Shown one piece after another: positions 37,798-45,266 of a stretch of DNA of 64,000 nucleotides. How positions within the stretch are numbered: the stretch's first letter is position 1; every line of letters starts with the position of its first letter. Source of the stretch: Pseudomonadota bacterium (GTDB taxonomy: Bacteria; Pseudomonadota; Gammaproteobacteria; Xanthomonadales; Xanthomonadaceae); contig JAFEBX010000010.1 in NCBI GenBank assembly GCA_018242425.1, positions 1 to 64,000 of the forward strand. The letters run 5' to 3'. Both the position numbers and the translations under genes were made by a program. The notes under the pieces were generated by a model. It was not told the origin of the DNA. It was given only the letters and a program-made list of their open reading frames with translations, and did not search any database.

Positions 37798-38001
37798 ATG
37801 AGCATCGCCAAGGTCATCGAAATCAATTCCTCCTCGCAGAAAGGCATCGAGGACGCCGTCCAGTCCGGCCTGGCCAAGACCGCCAAGACGGTCAAGAACA
37901 TCCAGGGCGCCTGGGTGAACGAGATCAAGGTGGTGACCGCGCCGAATGGCAACGTGACGGAGTGGCGGGTCAACATGAAGGTCAGTTTCATCGTCGACTG
38001 A
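37798..38001 (+). CDS. Dodecin (flavin-binding dodecamer)
   Basis: A 67-residue protein with the whole dodecin pattern: MSIAKVIEINSSSQKGIEDA, then KTVKNIQGAWVNEIKVV with the Trp that stacks on the flavin, and EWRVNMKVSFIVD. Dodecins store riboflavin or FMN as a dodecamer in the cytosol. GGAG seven nt upstream supports the ATG; longer frames upstream are not supported. It lies directly before pdxH, an FMN enzyme, which may be meaningful. Confidence 0.9.
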   Translation: MSIAKVIEINSSSQKGIEDAVQSGLAKTAKTVKNIQGAWVNEIKVVTAPNGNVTEWRVNMKVSFIVD

Positions 38002-38040
38002 GCACGGGCTTCCGGCGTGCGCCTGCGGCACAATGGAGCC

Positions 38041-38649
38041 ATGAACGATTCCGCATCCGATCTCCGCGCCGAAGCGCTCGCCACCTTCGATCGCCTGTTC
38101 GCCGAGGCTGGCGCGGCGGGCGAGCCCGATCCCACCGCGATGGCCGTCGCCACCACCACGCTCGACGGTCGGCCGTCGCTGCGGATGGTGTTGCTGAAAG
38201 CGCACGACGAGCGCGGCTTCGTCTTCTATACGCACCTCGATGGGCGCAAGGGCCTCGAATTGCAGGCCAACCCGCATGCCGCGTTGCTGTTTTTCTGGCC
38301 ACGGGTGCGCAATGCCGTGCAGGTGCGCATCGAAGGCATGGTCGAACTGGTCAGTGATGACCAGGCCGATGCCTATTTCGCCAGTCGTCCGCGTGACAGC
38401 CAGATTGGTGCGTGGGCATCGCGGCAATCGCAGCCGCTGGCCGATCGCGCCGAATTCGAGGAACGCTTCGACCAGGCGCAGGCCGAATTCGCCGGTCGCG
38501 ACGTGCCGCGCCCGCCACGCTGGACCGGGTTTCGCGTGCGCCCGGAGCGCTTCGAGTTCTGGTACGGCGCCGAATACCGCCTGCATCGCCGTGATGTGTA
38601 CGTGATCGATCGCTGCGGCGACTGGCATCGCGAGCAGCTGTATCCGTGA
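38041..38649 (+). CDS. pdxH: Pyridoxamine 5'-phosphate oxidase
   Basis: The 202-residue FMN enzyme makes pyridoxal 5'-phosphate from PNP or PMP. The motifs are in place: [59 protein letters not shown] and the C-terminal end EQLYP. The ATG at 38041 was preferred; an upstream GTG at 38017 would add eight residues. The gene follows dodecin by 39 nt. Many PLP enzymes in this window (metB, sdaA-neighbourhood, yggS, trpB) depend on this cofactor pathway, though sdaA itself does not use PLP. Confidence 0.94.
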   Translation: MNDSASDLRAEALATFDRLFAEAGAAGEPDPTAMAVATTTLDGRPSLRMVLLKAHDERGFVFYTHLDGRKGLELQANPHAALLFFWPRVRNAVQVRIEGMVELVSDDQADAYFASRPRDSQIGAWASRQSQPLADRAEFEERFDQAQAEFAGRDVPRPPRWTGFRVRPERFEFWYGAEYRLHRRDVYVIDRCGDWHREQLYP

Positions 38650-38670
38650 GTCGCCGCGCTTGATGCCGTG

Positions 38671-39465
38671 ATGATCGGGCCGCGTCGCATCGTCTGCCTG
38701 ACCGAGGAGCCGACCGAAGTGCTGTATGCGCTCGGCGCGGAGGATCGCATCGTCGGCATCAGCGGTTTCACCGTGCGCCCGCCGCGGGCGCGCAAGGAGA
38801 AGCCCAAGGTCAGCGCCTTCACCAGCGCGAAGATCGACGAGATCATGAAGCTGCAGCCGGAACTGGCGATCGGCTTCTCCGACATCCAGGCCGACATCGC
38901 CGCAGAACTGGTGCGGCGCGGCGTGGAGGTGTGGATTTCCAACCACCGCAGCGTCGCCGGCATCCTCGACTACATCCGTCGGCTCGGCGCGCTGGTCGGC
39001 ATGGCCGCGCAGGCCAATGCATATGCGGACGGACTGCGGCGCGACCTCGATGCCATCGCCGAACAATCAGCAAAGTTGCCGCGACGTCCGCGCGTGTATT
39101 TCGAGGAATGGGACGAACCGCCGATCAGCGGCATCCGCTGGGTGAGCGAACTGGTCGCGATCGCCGGAGGCGATGACATCTTCCCGGAGCGCGCCATCGA
39201 GCCGCTGGCGAAGCAGCGCATCCTGGAGGATCCACTTGAAGTGGCGCGGCGCGCGCCCGACATCATCCTCGGCAGCTGGTGCGGCAAGCGTTTCCGGCCG
39301 GAGAAGGTCGCGCAGCGCCAGGGCTGGCAGGACATCCCCGCCGTGCGTGACGGCGAATTGCACGAAGTGAAGTCACCGCGCATCCTGCAGCCGGGCCCGG
39401 CTGCGCTCACCGATGGCGTGGCGGATATCGCGGCGATCATCCGGCGCTGGGCGGTGCGCATATAG
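38671..39465 (+). CDS. BtuF-like substrate-binding domain protein without signal peptide
   Basis: A 264-residue protein with the two-lobed helical-backbone fold of cobalamin/siderophore binding proteins. IVCLTEEPTEVLYALGAEDRIVGIS opens it, then ELAIGFSDIQADIAAEL and PRVYFEEWDEPPISGIRWVSEL, with GWQDIPAVRDGELHEVKSP near the end. No signal peptide or lipobox is present at either candidate start (GTG 38668, ATG 38671), so it seems cytosolic unless exported otherwise. No permease or ATPase gene is adjacent. Such orphan forms may bind cobalamin for other uses; that is inference. It ends just before the repeat region. Confidence 0.82.
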   Translation: MIGPRRIVCLTEEPTEVLYALGAEDRIVGISGFTVRPPRARKEKPKVSAFTSAKIDEIMKLQPELAIGFSDIQADIAAELVRRGVEVWISNHRSVAGILDYIRRLGALVGMAAQANAYADGLRRDLDAIAEQSAKLPRRPRVYFEEWDEPPISGIRWVSELVAIAGGDDIFPERAIEPLAKQRILEDPLEVARRAPDIILGSWCGKRFRPEKVAQRQGWQDIPAVRDGELHEVKSPRILQPGPAALTDGVADIAAIIRRWAVRI

Positions 39466-39504
39466 CACGCGATGGCTTCGCGGGAGGCCAGCTCCGGCGC
39501 GTGG

Positions 39505-39555
39505 GCCGCCGCAAGTACGTCCATGTAGGCTCGTGCGCCGCATCCATGCGGCGCA
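39505..39555 (-). repeat. REP-like element, copy C (inverted)
   Basis: The minus-strand copy has a perfect palindromic head, TGCGCCGCAT-GG-ATGCGGCGCA when read in that orientation (39555-39534), followed by the tail CGAGCCTACATGGACGTACT and TGCGGCGGC. It is in opposite orientation to copy B, head to head, with about 116 nt between. The head differs in sequence from copy B but keeps the pairing and the central ATGGAT-like core, showing compensatory change. Confidence 0.7.
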
Positions 39556-39618
39556 ACGCCCACGCCCCGGACTGGCGCACCCGCGGCCGCGCGCGTGTTG
39601 TTGCTTTCTGAGAGAGAA

Positions 39619-39643
39619 GCAAAAAAGCCCGCCACCGGCGGCG
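39619..39643 (-). terminator. Terminator of the yggS-proC-DUF4426 group
   Basis: Read on the minus strand, GCCGCC-GGT-GGCGGGC forms a GC-rich hairpin followed by TTTTTTGC. It lies about 150 nt beyond the DUF4426 stop, between the two inverted REP-like elements. Confidence 0.6.
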
Positions 39644-39671
39644 CCTATGCGGTTCGTCTGTAGCGCCGACC

Positions 39672-39729
39672 GTACGCAGCATGGATGCTGCGTACGAGCC
39701 TACATGGATGTATTCACGGCGTGTCGGCG
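39672..39729 (+). repeat. REP-like element, copy B
   Basis: The head is a perfect inverted repeat, GTACGCAGCAT-GG-ATGCTGCGTAC (39672-39695), with an 11-bp stem. The tail is GAGCCTACATGGATGTATTC followed by ACGGCGTGTCG. Copy A at 19459 has nearly the same tail. The 330-nt stretch 39466-39795 contains only these two elements and the terminator; I see no gene in it. Confidence 0.75.
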
Positions 39730-39795
39730 CTGCAGACAACCGCGATAGGCGCAAAGCCGGGCGATGCTTTTTCAGACGCCTGCCCTCGCGTGCAA

Positions 39796-40284
39796 TCACC
39801 GCGGCAGCAGATCCCGCGTGAACGCCATCGTCGCGTTGGCGCCGCCCTTGCGCACATCGATCCTGAATTGCACGCTCGCCGGCGGCTTGGCTGCGACCGT
39901 CGCGATGTAGTCCGTCATCCCGTCGGTGGTGATCGGCAGCAACCGCAGCGGCGCCAGCGCGTCCGGCAATACCGCCGATTGCGCGGTCAATTGCACGGCA
40001 TCGGCAGGCACCGCATTGCCATGCTCGTCGCGCACCGTCACCAGCAGGAACAGTGCATTGCCTTCGCGCGAGATGCCGTAGCGGCGCGCGCTGATGTCGT
40101 TGAGATCGCTGTTGGCGATCGTGGATGCATGGACCACCACGCCGTCGACAGTCGCTTCCGCCGATGCATTGGCGGCGGCATTGGCCGAAGCAGTTGCCGA
40201 TGCCTGCGCGGCATGCGGGGCCGTGCCATTGCTGCATGACGCCAGCACCAGCGTCGCGGCAACAAGAAGGTGGCGTGCATTCAT
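39796..40284 (-). CDS. DUF4426 lipoprotein
   Basis: A 162-residue exported lipoprotein: the signal peptide ends in the lipobox LASC (Cys near residue 17). A low-complexity Ala/Ser linker of about 25 residues follows, then a single domain with VVVHASTIANSDLNDISARRYGISREGNALFLLVTV. This matches the DUF4426 family found beside proC in pseudomonads. Its function is unknown. The domain is beta-rich, and the sequence ends in FTRDLLPR. It is last in the minus-strand group yggS-proC-DUF4426, 9 nt after proC. Confidence 0.82.
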   Translation of the reverse strand: MNARHLLVAATLVLASCSNGTAPHAAQASATASANAAANASAEATVDGVVVHASTIANSDLNDISARRYGISREGNALFLLVTVRDEHGNAVPADAVQLTAQSAVLPDALAPLRLLPITTDGMTDYIATVAAKPPASVQFRIDVRKGGANATMAFTRDLLPR

Positions 40285-40293
40285 GGTGATTCC

Positions 40294-41130
40294 TCAGTCA
40301 TTGGCGGCGGACAGTTCGGCGCCGCGGATGCGTGCGGCGTGGATGGCGTCCTTCACCAGCGGACGGAAGCCGCCTGCCTCGAACGTGTTGATCGCGGCTT
40401 CGGTGGTGCCCTTGGGCGACGTGACGCGATGGCGCAGTTCTGCGGCGGTTTCGCGGCTTTCGTTGAGCATCCGCGCCGCGCCGAACATCGTCTGCGCGAC
40501 CAGTACGCGCGCCTGACCGGGGGCGAGGCCTTCGGCTTCGGCGGCGGACTGCATCGCTTCGGCGAGCAGGAACAGATAGGCCGGGCCGCTGCCGGACACG
40601 GCGGTGACCGCATCCATCAGTGATTCGTCATCCAGCCAGATCGTGGGGCCGGCGGCGTGCATCAGGGCATCGGCCTGCGCGCGCTGCTCCTTCGACACTT
40701 CGGCGTTGGCGTGCAGCCCGGTGATGCCGGCACGCAACAAGGCCGGCGTGTTGGGCATGGTGCGCACGATCGGCAATGCCGTGCCGAACCAGCGTGCGAG
40801 TTGCGCGCTGGTGATGCCGGCGGCGATCGAAACCACCAGCGGGCGTTGTTTCGCGGCAGCGGTCGCGAGGCTGGCGCAAACCTCGCGCATCACCTGCGGC
40901 TTGGTCGCCAGCACCCAGACGGATGCATCGGCCACCGCCGCGGTAGCGCTGTCGTGGACATGGACGCCGAAGTCGCGATGCAATGCCTCGCGCAATTCCG
41001 CCACCGGTTCGGCGACATGGATCCCGGCGGGGTCGCTGCCATGCGCGATCAGTCCACCGATCAGGCTGCGCGCCATGTTGCCGCCGCCGATGAAGGCGAC
41101 GACGGAATGGATGGAAGACGAGTTGGGCAT
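40294..41130 (-). CDS. proC: Pyrroline-5-carboxylate reductase
   Basis: The 278-residue enzyme makes proline from pyrroline-5-carboxylate with NAD(P)H. The nucleotide-binding VVAFIGGGNMARSLIGGLI is at the N-terminus, VRTMPNTPALLRAGITGL near residue 115, and the signature TAVSGSGPAYLFLLAEAM near 160. The ATG at 41130 follows GGGGA by seven nt, better than the longer frame. Order and strand with yggS match the pseudomonad pilT-yggS-proC region. Confidence 0.95.
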   Translation of the reverse strand: MPNSSSIHSVVAFIGGGNMARSLIGGLIAHGSDPAGIHVAEPVAELREALHRDFGVHVHDSATAAVADASVWVLATKPQVMREVCASLATAAAKQRPLVVSIAAGITSAQLARWFGTALPIVRTMPNTPALLRAGITGLHANAEVSKEQRAQADALMHAAGPTIWLDDESLMDAVTAVSGSGPAYLFLLAEAMQSAAEAEGLAPGQARVLVAQTMFGAARMLNESRETAAELRHRVTSPKGTTEAAINTFEAGGFRPLVKDAIHAARIRGAELSAAND

Positions 41131-41203
41131 GGCGGTCCCCGGGTGGTCCTTGCGATGCACGAGTGTGAACGATTTGCGGTGAACGCGGCGCCGTGGCGAG
41201 CCC

Positions 41204-41881
41204 CTATTCGCGCTTGCCGAACAGCGCGGTTCCGATCCGCACCATGGTCGATCCTTCCTCGATCGCCAGGTCGGCGTCCTCGCTCATTCCCAGCGACAGC
41301 GTGTCCATGCCGGGATGCAGCGCCTGCAATTGATCGAACAGCGCGTGCATGCGCCGGAATGCCGCGCGGCGCAACTCATGATCGGGATCCGGGGCCGGGA
41401 TCGCCATGAGTCCGCGCAGGGCCAGGTTGGGATGGCCGGAGATGGCGGCGCAGAGCCCGCCGGCTTCGTCGATGCGACAGCCCGACTTGCTGTCCTCGTC
41501 ATCCACATTGACCTGCACCAGCAGATTCAGCGGCGGCAATTCGCTCGACCGTTCACGGGCGAGGGCATCCACCAGGCGCAGCCGGTCCACCGACTGCACC
41601 CAGTCGAAATGGCGGGCGGCTTCGCGGGCCTTGTTGGTCTGGAGATGGCCGATCAGATGCCATTCGATCTCCAGGCCCGCCAGCTCGACCTGCTTGGCCA
41701 TCGCCTCCTGCACGTAGTTCTCGCCGAAGGCCCGTTGGCCGGCGGCGTGGAGGGCGGCGATCGCCGCCGCCGGCTGGCGCTTGCTCACGGCCAGCAGGCG
41801 CGGCAGGGGACGCCCGAAGCGGGTCGCGACGGCCTGCAAATCAGCGAGGAGATCGTGATGGCGCTGTTCGATCGTTGACAT
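41204..41881 (-). CDS. yggS: YggS-family PLP-homeostasis protein
   Basis: A 225-residue single-domain PLP-binding barrel. The PLP lysine is in LLAVSKRQPAAAIAALH near residue 34, followed by GENYVQEAM, WHLIGHLQTNKAR and LSLGMSEDADLAIEEGSTMVRIG. It has no known enzymatic activity; it buffers PLP. It is divergent from pilT with about 95 nt between starts and is followed by proC after 73 nt. Confidence 0.94.
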   Translation of the reverse strand: MSTIEQRHHDLLADLQAVATRFGRPLPRLLAVSKRQPAAAIAALHAAGQRAFGENYVQEAMAKQVELAGLEIEWHLIGHLQTNKAREAARHFDWVQSVDRLRLVDALARERSSELPPLNLLVQVNVDDEDSKSGCRIDEAGGLCAAISGHPNLALRGLMAIPAPDPDHELRRAAFRRMHALFDQLQALHPGMDTLSLGMSEDADLAIEEGSTMVRIGTALFGKRE

Positions 41882-41976
41882 GTGAAGTTTTCGTCAAGAC
41901 GGGGTAGCATGCCGGAAAGCCGGGGCCCGTCATGGTGCCCGATTCGCAACCTGTGGGTTCGTACTGGGGATCAGGA

Positions 41977-43014
41977 ATGGATATTGCCGAGCTGTTGGCG
42001 TTTTCGGTCAAGAACAAGGCCTCCGACTTGCACCTGTCGGCCGGCCTGCCGCCGATGATCCGCGTCGATGGCGACGTCCGCCGCATCAACATCCCGCCGC
42101 TCGAACACAAGCAGGTGCATGCGCTGATGTACGACATCATGTCGGACAAGCAGCGCCGCGATTACGAGGAATTCCTCGAAACCGACTTCTCGTTCGAGAT
42201 CCCCGGCCTGGCGCGCTTCCGCGTCAACGCGTTCACCCAGAACCGCGGCGCGGCCGGCGTGTTCCGCACCATTCCCTCGGAAGTGCTGAGCCTCGACCAG
42301 CTCGGCTGCCCGCCGATCTTCCGCGAGCTGATCGAGCAGCCGCAGGGCCTGATCCTGGTGACCGGGCCGACCGGTTCCGGCAAGTCGACGACGCTGGCGG
42401 CGATGGTCGACCACATCAACAAGAACGAATACGGCCACATCCTCTCGGTCGAGGATCCGATCGAATTCGTGCACCAGTCGCAGAAGTGCCTGATCAACCA
42501 GCGCGAAGTGCACCGCGACACCCATGGCTTCAACGAGGCCCTGCGTTCCGCGCTGCGCGAGGATCCCGACTACATCCTGGTCGGCGAATTGCGCGACCTC
42601 GAAACCATCCGCCTGGCGCTGACCGCGGCGGAAACCGGCCATCTGGTGTTCGCGACCCTGCATACCTCCAGCGCGGCCAAGACCATCGACCGCGTGATCG
42701 ACGTGTTCCCGGCCGGTGAAAAGCCGATGGTGCGTTCGATGCTGTCGGAATCGCTGCGCGCGGTGATCTCGCAGTCGCTGTTGAAGAAGGTCGGCGGCGG
42801 TCGCGTCGCTGCGCACGAAATCATGGTCGGCGTGCCGGCCATCCGCAACCTGATCCGCGAGGACAAGGTCGCGCAGATGTATTCGGCGATCCAGACCGGC
42901 CAGGCGGCGGGCATGCAGACGCTCGACCAGTGCCTGCAGGACCTGGTGAAGCGCAACATCGTGCCGCGTGCGCAGGCGCGCGAGTACGCCAAGGACAAGA
43001 AGATTTTCGATTGA
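41977..43014 (+). CDS. pilT: Type IV pilus retraction ATPase PilT
   Basis: A 345-residue hexameric motor ATPase at the inner-membrane base of type IV pili. MDIAELLAFSVKNKASDLHLSAGLPP is the typical start. Walker A is GPTGSGKSTTLAAM near residue 130. The Asp box is EDPIEFVHQSQKCLINQREV, and the His box ATLHTSSAAKTIDRVIDVFP. The PilT-specific AIRNLIRE motif is present near residue 290, which distinguishes it from PilB and PilU. GGGGA seven nt upstream supports the ATG at 41977. It is followed by pilU. Confidence 0.97.
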   Translation: MDIAELLAFSVKNKASDLHLSAGLPPMIRVDGDVRRINIPPLEHKQVHALMYDIMSDKQRRDYEEFLETDFSFEIPGLARFRVNAFTQNRGAAGVFRTIPSEVLSLDQLGCPPIFRELIEQPQGLILVTGPTGSGKSTTLAAMVDHINKNEYGHILSVEDPIEFVHQSQKCLINQREVHRDTHGFNEALRSALREDPDYILVGELRDLETIRLALTAAETGHLVFATLHTSSAAKTIDRVIDVFPAGEKPMVRSMLSESLRAVISQSLLKKVGGGRVAAHEIMVGVPAIRNLIREDKVAQMYSAIQTGQAAGMQTLDQCLQDLVKRNIVPRAQAREYAKDKKIFD

Positions 43015-43040
43015 CCGCTGTATTGAAGTATCACCCCAGC

Positions 43041-43058
43041 GCCGTGCATGAGCACGGC
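43041..43058 (+). other. Hairpin between pilT and pilU
   Basis: GCCGTGC and GCACGGC form a 7-bp perfect stem with ATGA loop. No T run follows, so a factor-independent terminator is unlikely. It may set the ratio of pilT to pilU by mRNA processing. Confidence 0.4.
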
Positions 43059-43078
43059 GTGCCGACGGAGCTCCCCCG

Positions 43079-44215
43079 ATGCCTACTACTCCGACCGATC
43101 TGACCAATTTCCTCCGCCTGATGGCGCAGCAGCGCGCGTCCGATCTCTTCATCACCGCTGGCATGGTCCCGGCGATGAAGGTTGCCGGCAAACTGCAGCC
43201 GGTCGGCCAGGAACCGCTGACGCCGCAGGAAAGCCGCGACCTCGTGCTGTCGGTGATGAACCCGATGCAGCGCGAGGAGTTCGAGAAGACCCACGAGTGC
43301 AACTTCGCGATCGGTTTGGCCGGCGTCGGCCGCTTCCGCGTGTCGGCGTTCTACCAGCGCAACCAGGTCGGCATGGTGCTGCGCCGGATCGAGATGAAGA
43401 TCCCGACCATCGAGGAACTCATGCTGCCGCCGGTGATGAAGACGCTGGCGATGACCAAGCGCGGCATCGTGCTGTTCGTTGGCGCCACCGGTTCGGGCAA
43501 GTCGACGTCGCTAGCGGCGCTGGTCGGCTATCGCAACAAGAACTCCTCGGGCCACATCATCACCATCGAGGACCCGATCGAATTCGTGCACCGCCACGAG
43601 GGCTGCATCATCACCCAGCGTGAAGTCGGCGTGGACACCGACAGCTGGGAGAACGCGCTGAAGAACACCCTGCGCCAGGCGCCCGACGTCATCATGATCG
43701 GCGAAATCCGTACCCGCGAGGGCATGGACCACGCCATCGCCTTCGCCGAAACCGGCCACCTGGTGCTGTGCACCCTGCACGCCAACAACGCCAACCAGGC
43801 GATGGACCGCATCATCAACTTCTTCCCGGAAGAACGCCGCAACCAGTTGCTGATGGACCTGTCGCTGAACCTGAAGGGCGTGGTCGCGCAGCAGCTGGTC
43901 CCGACCGTCGACGGCAAGGGGCGCCGCGCCGCGCTGGAAATCCTCCTTGGCACGCCGCTGGTGCAGGACTACCTGCGCGACGGCGAGATCCACAAGCTGA
44001 AGGAAGTGATGAAGGATTCGACCCAGCAGGGTATGAAGACCTTCGACCAGGCGCTGTTCGAGCTCTACCAGGGCGGCCATATCAGCTACGAGGACGCGCT
44101 GCGCTTCGCCGATTCGCAGAACGAGGTGCGCCTCAAGATCAAGCTGGCCCAGGGTGGCGATGCACGCACGCTGGCGCAGGGGCTGGACGGGGTCGAGATC
44201 AGCGAAGTCCGATAG
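43079..44215 (+). CDS. pilU: Type IV pilus ATPase PilU
   Basis: The 378-residue PilT paralogue supports retraction under load. FLRLMAQQRASDLFITAGMVPAMKV is the N-terminal domain; Walker A is GATGSGKSTSLAAL near residue 135; EDPIEFVHRHEGCIITQREV and CTLHANNANQAMDRIINFFP follow. The AIRNLIRE motif is absent and replaced by TPLVQDYLRDGEIHKL, as expected for PilU. The extended C-terminus after residue 345 is also typical. GGAG lies seven nt upstream of the ATG. Confidence 0.96.
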   Translation: MPTTPTDLTNFLRLMAQQRASDLFITAGMVPAMKVAGKLQPVGQEPLTPQESRDLVLSVMNPMQREEFEKTHECNFAIGLAGVGRFRVSAFYQRNQVGMVLRRIEMKIPTIEELMLPPVMKTLAMTKRGIVLFVGATGSGKSTSLAALVGYRNKNSSGHIITIEDPIEFVHRHEGCIITQREVGVDTDSWENALKNTLRQAPDVIMIGEIRTREGMDHAIAFAETGHLVLCTLHANNANQAMDRIINFFPEERRNQLLMDLSLNLKGVVAQQLVPTVDGKGRRAALEILLGTPLVQDYLRDGEIHKLKEVMKDSTQQGMKTFDQALFELYQGGHISYEDALRFADSQNEVRLKIKLAQGGDARTLAQGLDGVEISEVR

Positions 44216-44224
44216 AATGGGGCC

Positions 44225-44803
44225 ATGCCTCGTGAAATCCCGACCGGACCGAACTCGCTGGCCAACCAGCTGCTGGTGGCGGTCCCGGCCCTTGAAGATC
44301 CCAACTTCTCCCGTTCCGTCACCCTGATCTGCCAGCACGACCAGAACGGGGCGATGGGCATCGTGGTCAATCGCCCGTCCGACATGCTGCTGGGCGAGTT
44401 GCTGCAGCAGATCCAGGTCACCACCGGCGACGAAATCCTGCGCATGCACCACGTGCTGGCCGGTGGCCCGGTGCACGCGGAGCGCGGCTTCGTGCTCCAC
44501 GATGGCGAACAGGACTGGGATTCGAGTTTCGCGCTCGGCAACGGCCTGTCGCTGACCACCTCGCGCGACGTGCTGGAATCGCTGGCCTCGGGCACCGGTC
44601 CGGAACGCGCGCTGGTGGCGCTAGGTTGCGCCAGTTGGGGGCCGGGCCAGCTCGAACAGGAAATCACCGAGAACAGCTGGATCACCGTGCCGTCGGACAA
44701 CGACCTGCTGTTCACCACGCCGCTGGAATCGCGCTGGCAGGCTGCCGCCGGTCGCCTTGGCGTCGACCTGATGCAGATGGCCGGTTATTCCGGTCGCGCC
44801 TGA
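44225..44803 (+). CDS. yqgE: YqgE/AlgH family protein
   Basis: A 192-residue cytosolic protein of the YqgE/AlgH family. NQLLVAVPALEDPNFSRSVT, GAMGIVVNRPSD, VLAGGPVHAERGFVLH and YAGWGPGQLE-like SWGPGQLEQEI are diagnostic. Its function is not established, although it is nearly always next to ruvX. It starts 9 nt after pilU and its stop is followed almost at once by the ruvX GTG, so these genes are likely co-transcribed. Confidence 0.93.
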   Translation: MPREIPTGPNSLANQLLVAVPALEDPNFSRSVTLICQHDQNGAMGIVVNRPSDMLLGELLQQIQVTTGDEILRMHHVLAGGPVHAERGFVLHDGEQDWDSSFALGNGLSLTTSRDVLESLASGTGPERALVALGCASWGPGQLEQEITENSWITVPSDNDLLFTTPLESRWQAAAGRLGVDLMQMAGYSGRA

Positions 44804-44804
44804 C

Positions 44805-45266
44805 GTGCGCCGCGACGGCACCGTGCTCGGCTTCGATGTCGGCAAGCGTCGCATCGGGGTCGCCGTCGGCAGTGCCTTCAGCGGGGGTGCGCGACCGATC
44901 GCGGTCGTCGACGTCCACGATGGCGTGATCGACTGGAAGGCGATCGACAAGTTGATCCGCGAATGGATGCCCGCGGGCCTGGTGGTGGGCGATCCGCTCA
45001 CGCTGGCCGGCGACGACCAGCCGATCCGCCAGTTCGCGCAGCAGTTCGCGCGCGACATCGCCTCACGCAGCAAGCGCGACGTGGTGATGATGGACGAGCG
45101 TTCGAGTTCGATCGAAGCCGCGGGTGCGTTCGCCGAGCGACGCGCCTCGGGCGCATCGCGCCGGCGTGATGCCAATGCACTCGATGCCATGGCGGCGGCG
45201 ATCATCGTCGAGCGCTGGCTGGCTTCCCCCGATGATGCAGTGCCGGTTCCTGGAGTGACGACGTGA
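44805..45266 (+). CDS. ruvX: RuvX/YqgF Holliday-junction resolvase-like nuclease
   Basis: A 153-residue RNase H-fold protein (YqgF). GFDVGKRRIGVAVG near the N-terminus carries the first catalytic Asp, MDERSSSIEA the Glu region, and DANALDAMAAAIIVERW the last Asp. In E. coli it is essential and works in 16S rRNA 5'-end processing; a resolvase activity has also been proposed. The GTG at 44805 begins one base after the yqgE stop. The stop overlaps the pyrB start (GTGA). Confidence 0.9.
   Translation: MRRDGTVLGFDVGKRRIGVAVGSAFSGGARPIAVVDVHDGVIDWKAIDKLIREWMPAGLVVGDPLTLAGDDQPIRQFAQQFARDIASRSKRDVVMMDERSSSIEAAGAFAERRASGASRRRDANALDAMAAAIIVERWLASPDDAVPVPGVTT

Noticed and set aside
39466..39795. Small protein genes or an IS remnant in the 330-nt gap
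   Set aside because: Short open frames here come from the palindromic repeats. No transposase fragment, terminal inverted repeat pair or target duplication was seen.
41882..41976. Sigma-54 promoter upstream of pilT
   Set aside because: No GG-N10-GC pair with the surrounding consensus (TGGCAC...TTGC) was found on the plus strand in the yggS-pilT gap.
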